In this document: piece by piece, positions 47,808 to 61,922 of the stretch
Layout: every line of letters starts with the position of its first letter
Position numbering within the stretch: position 1 is the first letter of the stretch
Origin: Alnus glutinosa
Taxonomy: Eukaryota > Streptophyta > Magnoliopsida > Fagales > Betulaceae
Direction: 5' to 3'
Length of the DNA: 64,000 nt
Assembly: GCF_958979055.1 (NCBI RefSeq)
Contig: NC_084886.1
Coordinates: 48,377,654 to 48,441,653 of the forward strand
The notes under the pieces: model-generated
What the model saw: the letters and a program-made list of their open reading frames with translations, nothing else
What the model was told of the DNA's origin: nothing
Databases searched by the model: none
Position numbers and translations under genes: made by a program

Positions 47808-50525
47808 ATGGCAGTTCTATCACACCATCACGATGTCCATCTTTCTCGGTCAAATCCCTACGCAGGGATGAGCCATAATTTACTCATACATAAGCCGTGG
47901 GAGTCATTAGATCAGCTGCGAGACACCCTGACACAATCTAAGGAAAATACACACCGAATGGTGGAATACTCACGCCTAATGATGTCTAAATGGAACCAGG
48001 TTACTGAAATTATCCAGGACCTTGTACAAGAAGAAGCAGTACACGTGCACCCACAAAATGCAAACCCGGCTCCAACTCTTTTTGAACCCTTCGACGATCC
48101 ACCGCAGTCCGGCGTCCTTCGAGATGCTGTAGACGATTCCATTCCAGCCACGAAGTTCGAGCCCATGGATGAGCCGTCTGTGCCGGCAGTGACGGAGCCG
48201 AATAAGGTGGTTCAGCTCTGGCGCGTCGATTCATGGACCATGAACAAGCCGTCTCTTCTGTCGAAAATCGATTCCCTGGACGCACAACTTGTACCGGAGG
48301 TGATGAAGCAGAATGTGGAGAAGCCATTTCCACCTTTGGTTGTTTTTGATAACAACGTGCAGCTCTCGCTTGCAGACATATCGGTTGAGTTGCAATTGGT
48401 GGCCCGGAAGCATCGCTGGCGATGGAAGCCAGTGAACGACGACGAAAATGCAACGGCTAACAACTCGGCTGGTGCCGTTGATGGAACCCATAGAGCGCCT
48501 AAAGTGTTTTCCTCTTTTGGATGCTACGTGTCCTTGCACACAGACAAGGTAGCAACGAGCCTGGACGCTCCAAGGTGTACAAATGACTGCTACGTGGCAG
48601 TTGACTACCTCAGGCACCTTAACAACCATACCTACGTGGCTTTTGCTACTGCTAAAGTCCATTTTCTCAAAATTGGCCCATCTCTGTTCCAAGAGTGGCC
48701 TCAGTTGCTTGAGACGCAGCGGTCGACACCAAGTCAGCTCTGGCGCTATCTAGTGTTTCAGCACTCAACCAAAACGGCTAAGCACCGATGGCGTTGGAAG
48801 CTCCCTGGGTGGCGGACATCGTGGGTGCCCATAACTGGCAGCACGGACCTTCAGCACCTCTTATGGAAGCGAACGGAGCCAAATGCCCAAATCGGGGGCA
48901 TGAAAAGCGAAGGCGTAGAGCTTTCTGTGTTGCTAGCCGAAACTCAAAGGCGCTGGGCCGTGGAACCAGATCATGTCCCTGACTGGAGGGAGCTTATCCT
49001 GTTCAGAGGGCTGGCCGTGAGCGCTGCGTGGGAGACCCTCTTTTGCCTCAACACGCCTAAGCTCAATCCGACGGTCGGAATCGTTCTTTTCCTAAACATC
49101 TCCGCTGGGTTACTCGGGTTCTTCTTCATCCAATCGAGACGAGCTTCAGGTCCACGCTTGGGTTTTCATTTAATTCCTTCACCAACTTTGCCCTTTACTT
49201 GTCCAAAAGGAATTGATTGTGCGTATCCGCCCAGTGAGCTTGCGAGGCTCAATCCCAGAGTTTGCTGGTACTGGTTGTCGGGCGACTGCTTTACGCCTAC
49301 CTGGGTTTTTCAACACCCTCCTTTGGATAGGCATGCTGGCACGACACCTGTATCTTTCCTCTGTTCAACACATCTGACCATACCCACGGTACCCTGTTAC
49401 TTTTGCTTCCACATGTTCTGGATTAAAGGTGCCAGATGCTTTTTTATACATGGTCCTGATGGTATTGAACCTGCCTTAGACAACAAGACATATGCCGGCC
49501 GTGAGACTGGGTCAGCACCAGTCGAATCCCATATGAATTCATCTGCCAGTGCTTCTCAGATTGCTGTTCGTGAGTTTGATGATGTTGTGCTTCGATCATA
49601 GTCCTGGCGTCCAGTAGATGGGTTTTTTCAACGACGATCTCATTTCTGCACAGATCAAGGTTCAGACACGCAATTGGCAGACCCTAGTCAGTCAGAGGAA
49701 CGCGAGAATTCATTTCCTAGCTTTGTTCTTCTTGTGGATAATACCTCGGAGAATTTGTGCTATGAGAATGATCTAGAATATTTGCTAGACCTTCTTACTG
49801 ACCACATAGAGCTGAATAGCCGCTTCTTGGTATATGATTTTGACGCTTCACTTGCGCACTTCTTTTTCGTAGTTCTGGTGGTTCTCGTGGGTTCACAGCC
49901 TCTTGCTCCATTTAATTTTTTCAAATGGGCTGAGTCGGGTTTATTTTCACATGGTTCCATAACGGTAGGCAATGGGCTGCCATTTGTTTGTCCGAATGGG
50001 CTAGGTAATTCTGGATATCCACCTGACTGGAGTTGTCTTCAACTGTGGACTTTGAGACTTCTGTTAATTATGATTGATCTATATGTGATTTGCGGGCTTT
50101 TGGATTATGGGCGCAAGGTGTTTGACGAAATGGCTGATAGGGCTGTGCATTTGGTCATCTTCAAACACCGATGGCTTTGGAAGTTTTCTTGTTGGTGGCC
50201 GTCGTGGGTGTCAATACCGGGAGGCAGGGACCTCCGGCATTTTTCATGGACGCAAATGACGATGGCATTACCGACTTTTCTCGAGCTCCTTGGGTGCACG
50301 GAGACGCTGGGTGAGGAAGACGACGATGGGTGCCCACATGGCCATGGATGCAGCTGTGTTTTGCATGGGGAAGACATTACCGTTTCTTGGTGTATGTTTT
50401 TGAAGCTTCGAAAATGGAGGGGCATAATCAGAAGCCAGACGAGCTTCAAATCTGAGCTGCTTGCAGGGCCACGAAAATTCCGTTGCAACGGGATGACGCT
50501 TGCCTCATTCCATGACGGGCGATAA
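47808..50525 (+). CDS. Chimeric reading frame inside the LTR element
   Basis: From ATG 47808 the frame is open to TAG 49599-49601, then open again in the same frame to 50525, about 905 codons with one stop. It does not resemble gag-pol. The N-terminal part (MAVLSHHHDVHLSRSNPYAG, then a helical segment SKENTHRMVEYSRLMMSKWN) is unrecognised. The motif KHRW(R/L)WK recurs three times (about 48409, 48781 and 50164); the last two copies extend into related 90-base blocks. 49200-49600 resembles plant multi-CCCH zinc-finger proteins (ELARLNPRVCWYWLSGDC, then HPPLD and CFFIHGPDG) with several zinc ligands lost. 50060-50160 resembles a PPR repeat (CGLLDYGRKVFDEMADRAV). Likely captured, decaying host sequence. 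Whether any protein is made is unknown. Confidence 0.5.
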
Positions 50526-50633
50526 TGGGTGCCAACGTGGCCATGGCTGCAGATTCCTTTTGCATGGGTGAGAATTTCTGGAAGCAAGGATAACCGTATT
50601 GAGCTTGAGTCTTGGACGGTTTTGGAGGCACGA

Positions 50634-50775
50634 GCTGATGACGTTTTGATACTTGTGGCTGGACCTTGGACGCAGTTCAACGTGGCAGCAGCAATTCTGG
50701 ACTTTGGACGCAATTCAACGTGGCAGCAACAATTCTGGACTTTGGACCGAGCTGATGACGTTTTGGTTCTAGGTG
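50634..50775. repeat. Short direct repeats at the end of the LTR element interior
   Basis: GCTGATGACGTTTTG occurs at 50634 and again at about 50751. The phrase TTCAACGTGGCAGCA/CAATTCTGGACTTTGGAC is repeated in tandem between them. This indicates local duplication. Confidence 0.8.
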
Positions 50776-51093
50776 CCATTCTATTACAATTTCTTTGTAT
50801 ATGTGGCAGCAGCTCAACGTGGCAATGGATGCAACAAAAGTCTACATTATGGGCTTTCTCTCTTTAGACAGCTGAAGGGGTTTGAACTTTGCAAATTGAA
50901 TGGGCCTCTAGTGTTCCACAAGCCTGAATGGCCTAACTTTTGGGTGCTGTGTGGGCCAACAATGGGATTTTTATTTTTTTAGTATTATTGCATAGGTTAA
51001 TTGCATTTCTTATGTTTAGTTTGGTTTATTTTCTTTTCTTTGTAATTTTCCAAAACGCACCTCGAGGGCGAGGTGCTTTAAAGGGTGGGGCAA

Positions 51094-52186
<1,093 letters not shown>

Positions 52187-52767
52187 GGAGTGCTTGAGGA
52201 AAGTGTTTGTAATTTGTAAACTACCTAAGCAGATGTTCTTTTGCTTACTTTGTTCAATTGTTCTCATCATAAAGGGGTTTGTGTCATTTGTAGCCACAAC
52301 TGTTTCTCTGCATTACATTTAAATAATAAAAGTATTTCATTTCCAGCCATTTCTTATCTTTGCTATTGAGTCTCTTACATTTTTTTTTTTTTTTCATTTG
52401 CAAATATATATATATATATATATATCAATATGCAAGAAGTACACCATTTGGAACTGGTCGGCATTAAAATTTGAAATCCATAAAATAATCATAAAAGGAT
52501 AACAGTAGTTCATGATACGGTATCAACACCATACTGTTATTTGATACATAGGATGTCATCACACAACAGTAAGCGGAAGAAGCAAATACAGGATAGAATA
52601 TACTGAAACCAGCACCATAATCAAGGACATGAATTATAACATCAAGCTGCTTTACGACTCCAACGTTATTTTATACATAAAATACAGGAATCCAGATGAC
52701 CTATAATGCCTAGGAATTCAGATATTTTAATATTTACAGAATGCAGATCCTTGGTCTTTTGAGGTAA
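52187..52767. other. Spacer between convergent GNAT and F-box genes
   Basis: 3' regions of both genes; T tract at about 52380-52395 and TA microsatellite at about 52405-52425. No gene seen. Confidence 0.5.
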
Positions 52768-55700
52768 TCAACCAGGTACAAAATAATCCATCTTCTCCAC
52801 AGGCAGATTCAGAACCGAAGTTTCCACCTGTACCAAGAAGACAACAAATGCCAAACATTTAAAATAAAGTACAAAATGGTACCATGATAAAAAAATTATT
52901 TTTCGTGCTGTCTAGTTTTCATGCCACAAGCTGGGGGGTTTGCAGCAGAAACTTTGTCGACCATGAAATAAATTATGGAATCTTCATTGTGGAAAATTAT
53001 TTCTGGGCAACCATCTTGATTATTCTCATTCAACTGATGGATGCAACAAGTAAATAAAATCAAACACCACGAGAAGCATGCATGCAACCGTTGGTGGAGG
53101 AGTTTCAACTTTCAAGAACTTTTAATGCTCTCCTAAATTCAGGGGGAAAAGCAGTAGAAACTTGTGTGTATACCTCTTCAAAAGGAACGAAGACAAAAGG
53201 CATCATGCCCCTCTTATGTGAGACTGCAGGCACATCTGGGTTGTGTGATTCGTCATCCTGCCACCCTTCGACCACTCCGAGGATGTCCTCATCAGGGGTT
53301 TTGACCTCATTTTCGCTCACGCCACTAGTAAGAAGTGAGAGTAGATCCATCCGATTGTTAGCCCCTGTTGTTGTTCCTCTTAACCTGTACAAAAACCAGA
53401 TAAGCCCGCAAATCCTTGCAACTTGGCAAAAAGAAAAAGTTGCAACTAAAGGTTACATTTAACAGTTCATTTCGCAGCTTGCTTACATGTTCAACAACAA
53501 TGAGTGGCTGCCCAAACAGGCGTTTGTCAGATCAATCTCTCCAATGAAAAATTCACAATTATAGAGTAATTTACCTTCTTTGCTACCCGTACTTCACAAA
53601 AAGAGCTTTATACTCATTTAGAAAAAGAAGAAGAAGATCAAGAATGAGGTGACTGGTTACCAAGCTTTGAGACAAAAGACCATAAAAGTTGGCTCATTAT
53701 TAATTTCTCTAAATCACTGTCTCAACCCCTATGTGACAGCTTTCAACATCATGTACGTTTGAGTTCTTCTGTCACTCAACTACTTGAAAGGAAAAAAAGT
53801 AGTAATGACAACAATAACAGGAAGCCACCTACGGAAAAATGAAGAAACAATTTTGGATCTTATTTTGGAAATAAAAAAAAAATGTTTAATGAAAGAATAA
53901 TAGGTAATGAATACCTTAGGCGGATTCTCAACACAGTTGGACGCATACCAGGATACAAAACGGCAGCTTCAACCTGTGATCAAAGAGTAACCATACACAC
54001 CTTCAATAGGCACATTGAGCAATAGAAAAGGAGAATATGATGGAACTGGAAGCACGAATCAATTCGATTTGTAATCATTCAGATTTAATATAAACAAGAG
54101 GATATCCAAAACTTGCAAATATTAATTCAGATGTTCAGGAATTGGTAAAAAGTAGAACCTGACCTGGTCATCGGACAACGTGTAATGGCCTCTAAAAACA
54201 CCCTCTGCTTTAGATGTACGAAAGTTCATGTATTTTGCCACATCTTTGACTTTATGCGAAGAATTCTGATTGCAAATTAACAGAGTAAATGGAAGTAATC
54301 AGCTAGAGAAAAACCTCCTACTTTTTAGAAGCACTAAGTTAGTTAGAAGGACAATAACCTTGTACAGAAATCTTCCAGAAGGAAAAAATCTCATGTAACG
54401 GAAATAACATACCTGCAAACCCAGAAATATAAAGAAATATTAGCAGAAGAGAAAATGAATTGATTGCATAACAGCTAGGTTGAGGCAACTTTTATATTGC
54501 AATTAAACTCTTCCTTCTCGAACCAACAAAAAGTGAAATCTTCTCTAATGTTCTGTTGTTATCTTTATACAACAAATATGATGCTATTAGCTTCTCAAAT
54601 TACATAAAATTATAATCTATGTTATGGTACCCCTATTTCATAAAATTCAAGGGGCACCCAAACTCTGACTACTGTTTCTCTTAGTTTATAACGCTTTAAT
54701 TTTTCTATGCCCAATGTAGGCACAATTTCACACTATAGAATGTACCAAAAACTACAAGCATGATCCTACATTACTACCATATCTTATTTTTCTCAAATCC
54801 AGTTATCTTTTCACAACAAAATCTAAGTATCGATGGGCAGTGGCATTTATTTTCCTGATTAGTAAGCAAGTGAAGCAATAGGCACACTAAACGGGGACTA
54901 TGGCTTTCTTGATAATGTAGATTCCTCATCCATGTCGTACATGAAACAAATTTGCATCTTCTACAGGAACAAAAATTTAATGAATAGAATTATATCACAT
55001 AGGTAAGACAGAATAAAAATATACCAAATGGACTGGATTGGTGACTTTCCACTCTGCAACTCCGGCACGAATATAGGTATTCCTACTCACATAGAGACCT
55101 GAGATGTGAAAACTTGTGTGAACTTCATAATGATCTTCAGCAAGCCCAAAAGTTAAAGATAAATGGAACAATAATAAAAGAATCACATTCAAGTTTTGTT
55201 TATGAACATTGAACACATTCAAGACCCTCGAGTGCATATATTCTCTTTACGGCCAGAATGAGAGATCAACAGCATCGAAGTACATGAGATACAGACATGT
55301 AAAATGCTCAAAAATTTAACAGGAAGATTTGTGTAAGTATATCTTACCATCAGTACGGACCCTTGGTCTTAACAGCCACATTTTCCTCCATGACCCCTCA
55401 TATCTGGACTGCAAAACTTTATAATTTTCCACCACTCCAGAGAGCTTCATAAAAGAAGTCCCAGTTTTTTAAGCTTCAACGTTACAAGCAATAAATGAGA
55501 AATGGTTCATGTTTCCCAACAGACACCAAGTTTACCTGCCAAGCCTTCAGGCATGAACTACGCCAAAACACAGGGTTACGAATTGTGTACCTCCATTTAC
55601 GACATACACAAGTTGCCCTTCCTAAATCATATGGAGTCATTCTTGCAAAGACCTGTGTATAAATATCCATTAGAGTTCTCCTCTATGGTACTTTTATATT

Positions 55701-57113
55701 TGTAACAAAATTCTTTTCTTTTGCGTACCATTCCACGGCAAAACAAAACAGAAGATAATTGATAGAGAATAAAAAAAAAAAAAAAAAAGTTCCTGTAGCT
55801 AGTAAGTTTTCTTCATAAATAGGTCATAGCCAGTAGATTCTTGGCTGAACATGCAATACCTCAAAGAGCAGTTCATCGGGCAAACAGCGATGAATTAGTG
55901 CTGGATCAACATATGGTTTTCTGCTGACACTTCCCACTGGTGCAACAGGCTTAACATTAATCCCATAGAGATCTGAAACATAAAACCTGAAAATAATAAG
56001 AACTCATAAAAATCTATATTCCAAAGTACAAATTTAGATCACACAGACAGCAAATGTTAATAGTTTTTTTTTTTTTAATGACGAGGAACCCCTCCAAGGC
56101 AACCCCTTTATGTACCCACCCATGTCAGGTAAACCTCGGACTCGTGTTAAGCTCCTCCTCCATACGGATCAAGTAATACTCCGGCTTCGCTAGTAGGCTG
56201 GCCCAAGGAATTGTTTACACTCAAGGGGATTCGAACATTGGACCTCATGGGACTTCCATAAAGACAAAGACCCTTACTACTTGAGCCAACCCCTTGGGGT
56301 TCTAATTCAATCTCATTAAAAGCGCAGAGGGGGTAATACTAGTAGATAAGAAGTATATAAGAGAAGCCCCTATGAAAGAGACAGTATATGCTAATAGTGA
56401 TATAAAAATAATAAAAATAATTGGGGATTACCAAGCCAAGGCCTTTTCGTTACAAAGTACTGAACTGCCTTCAACCGCAAAGCCGACTCAAGTTCAGCAG
56501 GAACTGATAAGGCAAAATCTGCAAGGAGTTATAACCATTTGAGATTGACGTAACCAAGAAGCACAGGCCTTTTCACTTTAAAGCTCATCCGAACCAAAAC
56601 AATATAATTTTAATTTTAATTGTCCACCATGTGAGAGTTAAGAAAACAATAATCCAAATCAAATGTGCCCACTGCAACTTCTTGACTCAAGTGAGGTGAG
56701 TTGGAGAGGGAAATAGAGACAGTTGATTAATTCTCTGAAAAATTGAAAGGAAATGAAACACAAAGATTCCACGTTCATTGATTTTTGTATTTTCTCAGCA
56801 TCAGAATCGCATGTTTGCTAAATTGAAATTTTATTTTGAATTCATATTAATATATCCAATATTCGAAACAACCAGGTGAAAATGAGGATACTTAATGGAT
56901 ACCCAGAACGAAAAATATCAAAATCCGAAACAAATCTAACAAGCTAGCAAATGGGTTTCACAAATATTCCACAAAAAGATTATAACTTCACGCTTAATTC
57001 CAACGAATTGAAACGGTTAAGCGGCTAAAACCGTACGGGAGTTTGACGATTGATCATTCTAATTGAACGGCAAAGTTGAAAATTTCGGAAGTAATTATAA
57101 TACCTGAAGCCAT
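52768..57113 (-). CDS. FBP7: F-box protein 7 (FBP7 type)
   Basis: Eleven minus-strand exons: 57113-57104, 56518-56432, 55972-55860, 55652-55536, 55444-55348, 55098-55025, 54412-54359, 54265-54164, 53973-53915, 53384-53174 and 52827-52768. They join in frame to 327 residues; I recall 328 for Arabidopsis FBP7 (At1g21760). Start [20 protein letters not shown]. The F-box is at about 62-105 ([20 protein letters not shown], then [17 protein letters not shown]). The C-terminal part is the FBXO9-like region ([60 protein letters not shown]). FBP7 is an SCF component linked to protein synthesis under temperature stress. Exon 1 has only 10 coding bases and lies in a 191 bp tandem duplication, giving a second identical start exon at 57304-57295. 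Confidence 0.95.
56062..56302 (-). mobile_element. tRNA-derived SINE in an FBP7 intron
   Basis: Read on minus: GAACCCCAAGGGGTTGGCTC, then an A-box-like TGGCTCAAGTAGTAAGGG and a B box GTTCGAATCCCC, then a body and an A/T-rich tail (poly T on + at 56064-56076). About 240 bp. This is the layout of plant SINEs, transcribed by RNA polymerase III. It lies between FBP7 exons 2 and 3. Confidence 0.75.
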
Positions 57114-57463
57114 GAGAATGGAGAAATTGGTTTTTCCTCTGAGACAATGGAACCTTATCTCTCTCGAATTTGTCGGGAAAATCGCAGAGGAAGAGGAAGA
57201 ACGAGAGAGGAATATGGTTGGTACGAGAAACTTCGGGTCTTATACGACCTCGATCATTTTTACCAAAAATAAATTTCGGAAGTAATTATAATACCTGAAG
57301 CCATGAGAATGGAGAAATTGGTTTTTCCTCTGAGACAATGGAACCTTCTCTCTCTCGAATTTGTCGGGAAAATCGCAGAGGAAGAACGAGAGAGGAATAT
57401 GGCTGGTACGAGAAACTTCGGCTAGCCTATTATACGACCTCGATCATTTTTACCAAAAATGCT
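57082..57463. repeat. Tandem duplication of 191 bp over the FBP7 first exon
   Basis: The block AATTTCGGAAGTAATTATAA through CTCGATCATTTTTACCAAAAA occurs twice; the start codon copies are at 57113 and 57304. The second copy lacks a few bases (GAGGAA) but retains ATG GCT TCA G/GTATTA. Confidence 0.92.
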
Positions 57464-57950
57464 GACCTGTCAACTAGTGGACCCACCCTGAGGCTTTGGA
57501 GGTTCACGATCGTCAGCACAGGTTTGAATTTGACGGCTAAGATGTGCTTTTTTTTATTTTTTATTTTTATTTTGGTACGACTGAGCAGACCAAGGGCTTA
57601 ACCCGCGGATGGCAAAACGGCACTAGCCTCTGCGTTTGACGGTTCCGTGTCTTTTACCGGCAAAAAGTTGCTAGTGCTAGCTTTGGTGTTTTGGGTTTAC
57701 TACCAAAATACGAAATAATATAAACTCAAAACACCAAATAATATGATTTGATATGTTTTTATTTGATGTGTGATCACAAAAATCATATATCATATGATTA
57801 TCTTATAATTTATCTCCTAAATATGAGAAGAGGGGTTTCCATTTTGGTTCATTAATTAATATACATCTATTTAATTTTAATAAAAAATAAAATAGTCTTT
57901 CACAGCATATTACATTGTTGATCCGGAGGAGTTTATTTGTTTTGTCTAGT
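57464..57950. other. Spacer upstream of FBP7
   Basis: No gene recognised; AT-rich from 57710 on. Confidence 0.45.
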
Positions 57951-58696
57951 TTTAGTTTGTGGTGGCAAGAGAGTTCTCTGTGGAGGATGTCGGAGGGGCG
58001 TGGTTGATCTCGGTGTGTTCGACGGCAGAGTTTCAGTGGTATCGCTTTTCTTATGGTCGGATTTTGGTGGCTAGATCTACGTTTCTCCGTCGTCTTCTGG
58101 TGAACACGCGCCTTCTAGCCTCTTTCGCCGTCAGTCTCTGGTGCTTTTGCCGCTCTTCACGGCCGTGGGGTTTCTCGGTGGTCGGTGCGTGGGCTTCACG
58201 CGCCAGTGCTTTCTTTCTGATTTGGGCGCGCGTGGGGCTTCAATCAGTGTGTTTTTTCGGCGTGTATGGTGGGGCTAGTGGTGATCGGAGGTTTTTCGGT
58301 GTTTGGGGGTTGAGGGGATGCTCTGGCGCCGGCGCGTGTATTACACGCGCCGCCACTGACGGTGGCTCTCCCGGAAGACAGATTCCCCTTTGAGCTCTCT
58401 TGTGTTTTAATTTAGTTATGGGTTTCTCTGACAGTTTGCATTGTGCGTGTACTAATTTAATCTTTGGCTTTTGCCCAGTTTATGTGACCGACTCCTTCTT
58501 CAAGTAAAGGTGTATGTCAACGCAGAGGCACCATTCTGTTGATTGAATTTTTTTAGTTGCAACTGTCTGTATTTATTTGAGTCTGACTCAAATTGCTTGT
58601 ACACCTCGGGTGGATGATTGCTGGAATGTATGTAGTCTGAAATGTTTGTTGTAATGGTTGATTATATCAATGAAAGTTCAACTTTCCTTCAAAAAA
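57951..58696 (+). mobile_element. Probable retroposed sequence ending in poly(A)
   Basis: A GC-rich island (57960-58390, with an open frame of about 144 codons of no known family) is followed by a T/A-rich stretch and an A14 tract at 58691-58704. Composition shift plus terminal poly(A) suggests a LINE 3' end or a retrocopy. A target duplication was not found, so this is tentative. Confidence 0.4.
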
Positions 58697-58919
58697 AAAA
58701 AAAAGTTATGCACCCCAAATGTGCTGGTTAAAAATTATTGTCGGCAATGTATTAGAGAACTATATTATGGGATTACAAAAGACTTCTTAAATGATAATGT
58801 TGTATGCGTTCTTAAATTGTAATATTACGTGTCCGTTAATAAAAACGTGATTTTTTAAAAATAAAAAATAAAAAAAAAGCATATCTAAACCCTAAATACG
58901 CTTAACTGTATTTTAAAAG

Positions 58920-59042
58920 CACATTTAAACCCTAACCGTTAATAAAATCGACTGGGAACCACACATCATGAAGCGGAGGTCACTAGTTCGAATTCCTTCT
59001 TCCTTCTCTTATATGGACATGTAAAAAAAAAAAAAAAAAAAA
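58920..59042 (+). mobile_element. SINE-like fragment with poly(A)
   Basis: GGAGGTCACTAGTTCGAATTCC resembles the B box of a tRNA-derived SINE and is followed within 60 bases by a 19-A tail. The A-box half is weak. Confidence 0.4.
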
Positions 59043-59377
59043 GCGTATGCTATACACACTCTACCTTGCATTTTCGCACAGATGACTTCACCCACTGGAG
59101 CAACTATAATAGTTGTGCTCCCAACTCAAAACAACAGCAACAAGTGACAAACCAAAATCACCTACTTTGTGGCATTTCAAATTGACATAAAAGCAAGTTT
59201 TAAAGTTCGAATACTTGGTATAGAAAATAAATCAAAAGACATCAGGCATATATGGCAGAATTTATTTTATAAGTAATATATGGCAGAAAACTTCTATTAT
59301 TACAACAACATAATTGAGCTACCGGTAGCAATAGCAAAACAAAAGAAAAGAGTTATTCTAGCAACTTAAGGATAGGC
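59043..59377. other. 3' region of the COMT-like gene
   Basis: Presumed 3' UTR on minus and spacer. No gene seen. Confidence 0.45.
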
Positions 59378-61922
59378 TCACTTGTGGAACTCCATAACCC
59401 AGCTGTTGTAAGCACAGCATATGACCTCACAGCCAGAAAATCCAGATTGTAAAGCTAATGCCTCAAACTCTTTTTGAGTCCTCTCTTTTCCTCCTGGGTT
59501 TTGAGCCAACATCAACAAATCTTGCTCAAAGACGATATTTGCCGAAACACTACTCTCAGGAGCCACAGGACAAATTGATTCCACAATGATCACCTTTCCA
59601 GAGTTGGGAAGAGCTTTCCAGCAGTTTTTGAGAAGTTTCAAGCAATGCTCATCACTCCAATCATGGAGGATCCACTGCAGGTTTCAACGTCTCAACAACT
59701 AATGAATAAAACTACTAACAACATCAGTTGTAGAACAACAAGACTTGTCTAGAGTTTCAAGTTATATCAGTTGGAGGCTACAGGTTGCTTTAAAGCATAT
59801 ATGATCTAAATAAAGAAGAGCCCCTCATTTCGCAGACCAGAACAAAGCTATGTAGTTGGACCATTTTAACCCACTTACCAGGCTACCATGCCTCCGGCAT
59901 TGGTGCCAAAATTACTGAATAGCAGTATGATCTCTAAAAATACAACATCAAAATGGTCTATGGTGAAAGGTCTCTCTCTCTCTCAGAATCAACAGAGGTC
60001 AATAATGGCCTCAATCAAGGATATGATTACGGCATGGTATCGATTGAGAGGTTTGGTACAGTAAATCTTTTTTATGATTCGCAAACAAAACTACTACATT
60101 ATTTTATCCCTAACTTATTATCTCAAAGAAATGATAGTCTGTAAGATTTATTTTAAATTTGACAATGTTAGGGAGATGGTAATTTGGTTTGAACAACACT
60201 AAGCTCCTGGGCTTATTCTCCTAGGTTGGAAGAAGTTGATAGGATCCCCTGTTTTTGCCCCCATGTCGCCACACAGGGGACATGGGGAAGTAAAAAAGAA
60301 AAAGAGAAATAGGGTTTCTCTCGCTTTCGGCATTGCGGCCCCCAGCAGGAGGCCCCAACAGCAGGCTATTAGCTTAGTGAAAGTAAATCTAGTAAGCTAA
60401 GCAAAAGAGCTAGCAGAATCACAGCCAGTTACCTTCATGAAAATGGCATCTCCTTCTGGAACGCTATCAAACATATCTCCCCCAATATGCTCCACGCCTA
60501 CACCATGACATGCTTTTGAATAAGTTATATAGTTCATCTTGTCTCAAAACTATGCCAGTTGTGAGCAGCAACAATTTGTTAATTACAATAATCCTACAGA
60601 TACAATCTGATAATTACAATTTAAAAATGAAATGGAAGATAACATCATCAAATGTTTGAGCTTGAATTATACAGTTGGTATGATAATTCAAACTCTTGAA
60701 CTTGAATATTTGAATCAGGAACATTATCTCTAACACTATCAGGGTTGTTTGGCGATATGTTGAGTCACGGGACAAGCATTTGACAGTAATGGCATATTTG
60801 CCTCATAAGCATGAATTCTTTGACAACATACATTTGAGTCATGGGACAGACATCACACACATGAATAAAACACTCAATAATATTTATCTATATGAAACTC
60901 TTAAGCCCAAGAAAGAACTGATCCAGCACCTGGATAAGAAGGTGCATCAGCTAAAACATGAGGCAGATCAAAATTGATGCCCTTAATCTGATGATACTTG
61001 GAAGTGATAATGTTAAGGGTAACTCCAATCCCACCGCCCACATCAACCAACACTTGAAGGCCTTCAAACCCTTTGTACACATCGAGTAATTTCTTCATGA
61101 TCAAGGTAGTGTGGTTTGACATGGCCTGGTTGAATACCCGATTGAACCTTTGATCTGTTCCTGGGTATTCAAACGCTGTCATCCCATAGGCCCTGTTGAA
61201 AGGAATCCCCCCTTCTAGAATAACATCATTCAAGTGGTACCTGAGTACAACGATCCTTGAATAAGCTTACTACATCTAATAAATCTATCACATTAGACAA
61301 TTCAAATTCTTAAAAAATTGAGGTTCTTCAATGAAGTACTTGTCAAAGTAATTTATCAACCATATATATCTCGTGGCTCTAATCACTTTCAAAAACATGT
61401 GGAATATAACATTTTCAACTAAAAAACTTGTTCAAGAACAGAAAAAGAAGAAAAAAAAAACGCCAAATTTAGTTTCAGATACCAACTCTCCATGAAGACC
61501 TTATCGTGGTGCAACAGGAACAGAGGAGCGACGGAGCCCCCATGTGGGCTCTTAACAAGGAACTTGCAAATAGGTCCCACGCCATAGAGTCTCTCAACCT
61601 CTCCGTCCTCTCTGGTCACGAGCGAGAACTTGAGTATGGAATAGCTCGCCAAGAGGCGTAGCATCCGGTCCAGCAGAACCGGCGCGTCCGGGTTCTTTGT
61701 GGGCAGCCGGCCCGCGATCTCGGAAGGTGAGAGGAACGCGCCGGTGCCCGCGTCTGAGATTATCTCGATGAGGTTGAGCTCGAGCGCCGACTTCAGAACC
61801 ATCGGAAGGACCAACCCTTTTGCCAACCGGACGGCCAATATGCCCACTTCTTCTTCTTCTCCTTGGTCTAGTTCTTGCTGTTGGGTTATCGGGTTCGGGC
61901 TGGTTTGTTCGGAGCTACTCAT
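59378..61922 (-). CDS. Caffeic acid O-methyltransferase-like enzyme (plant type I OMT)
   Basis: Exons on minus 61922-61483, 61240-60930, 60497-60433 and 59674-59378 join in frame to 370 residues, typical for COMT. Start [20 protein letters not shown]. The dimerisation/substrate half has [20 protein letters not shown] and [20 protein letters not shown]. The S-adenosylmethionine loop LVDVGGGIG is at 211-219. The catalytic base is H276 ([11 protein letters not shown]) with E304 and E336, each shifted by +7 from alfalfa COMT H269, E297 and E329. Enzymes of this class methylate phenolic hydroxyls in lignin, flavonoid or related pathways in the cytosol. Some usual COMT residues differ ([31 protein letters not shown]), so it may be a side-branch paralogue rather than the lignin enzyme. 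It appears intact. Confidence 0.92.

Noticed and set aside
47808-50525. gag-pol polyprotein in the LTR element
   Set aside because: I looked for aspartic protease, reverse transcriptase YxDD, integrase HHCC and RNase H motifs and found none.
50105-50779. Minus-strand frame of 224 codons in the LTR element
   Set aside because: Could suggest an antisense gene, but it has no recognisable domain and overlaps the sense frame; most likely a shadow.
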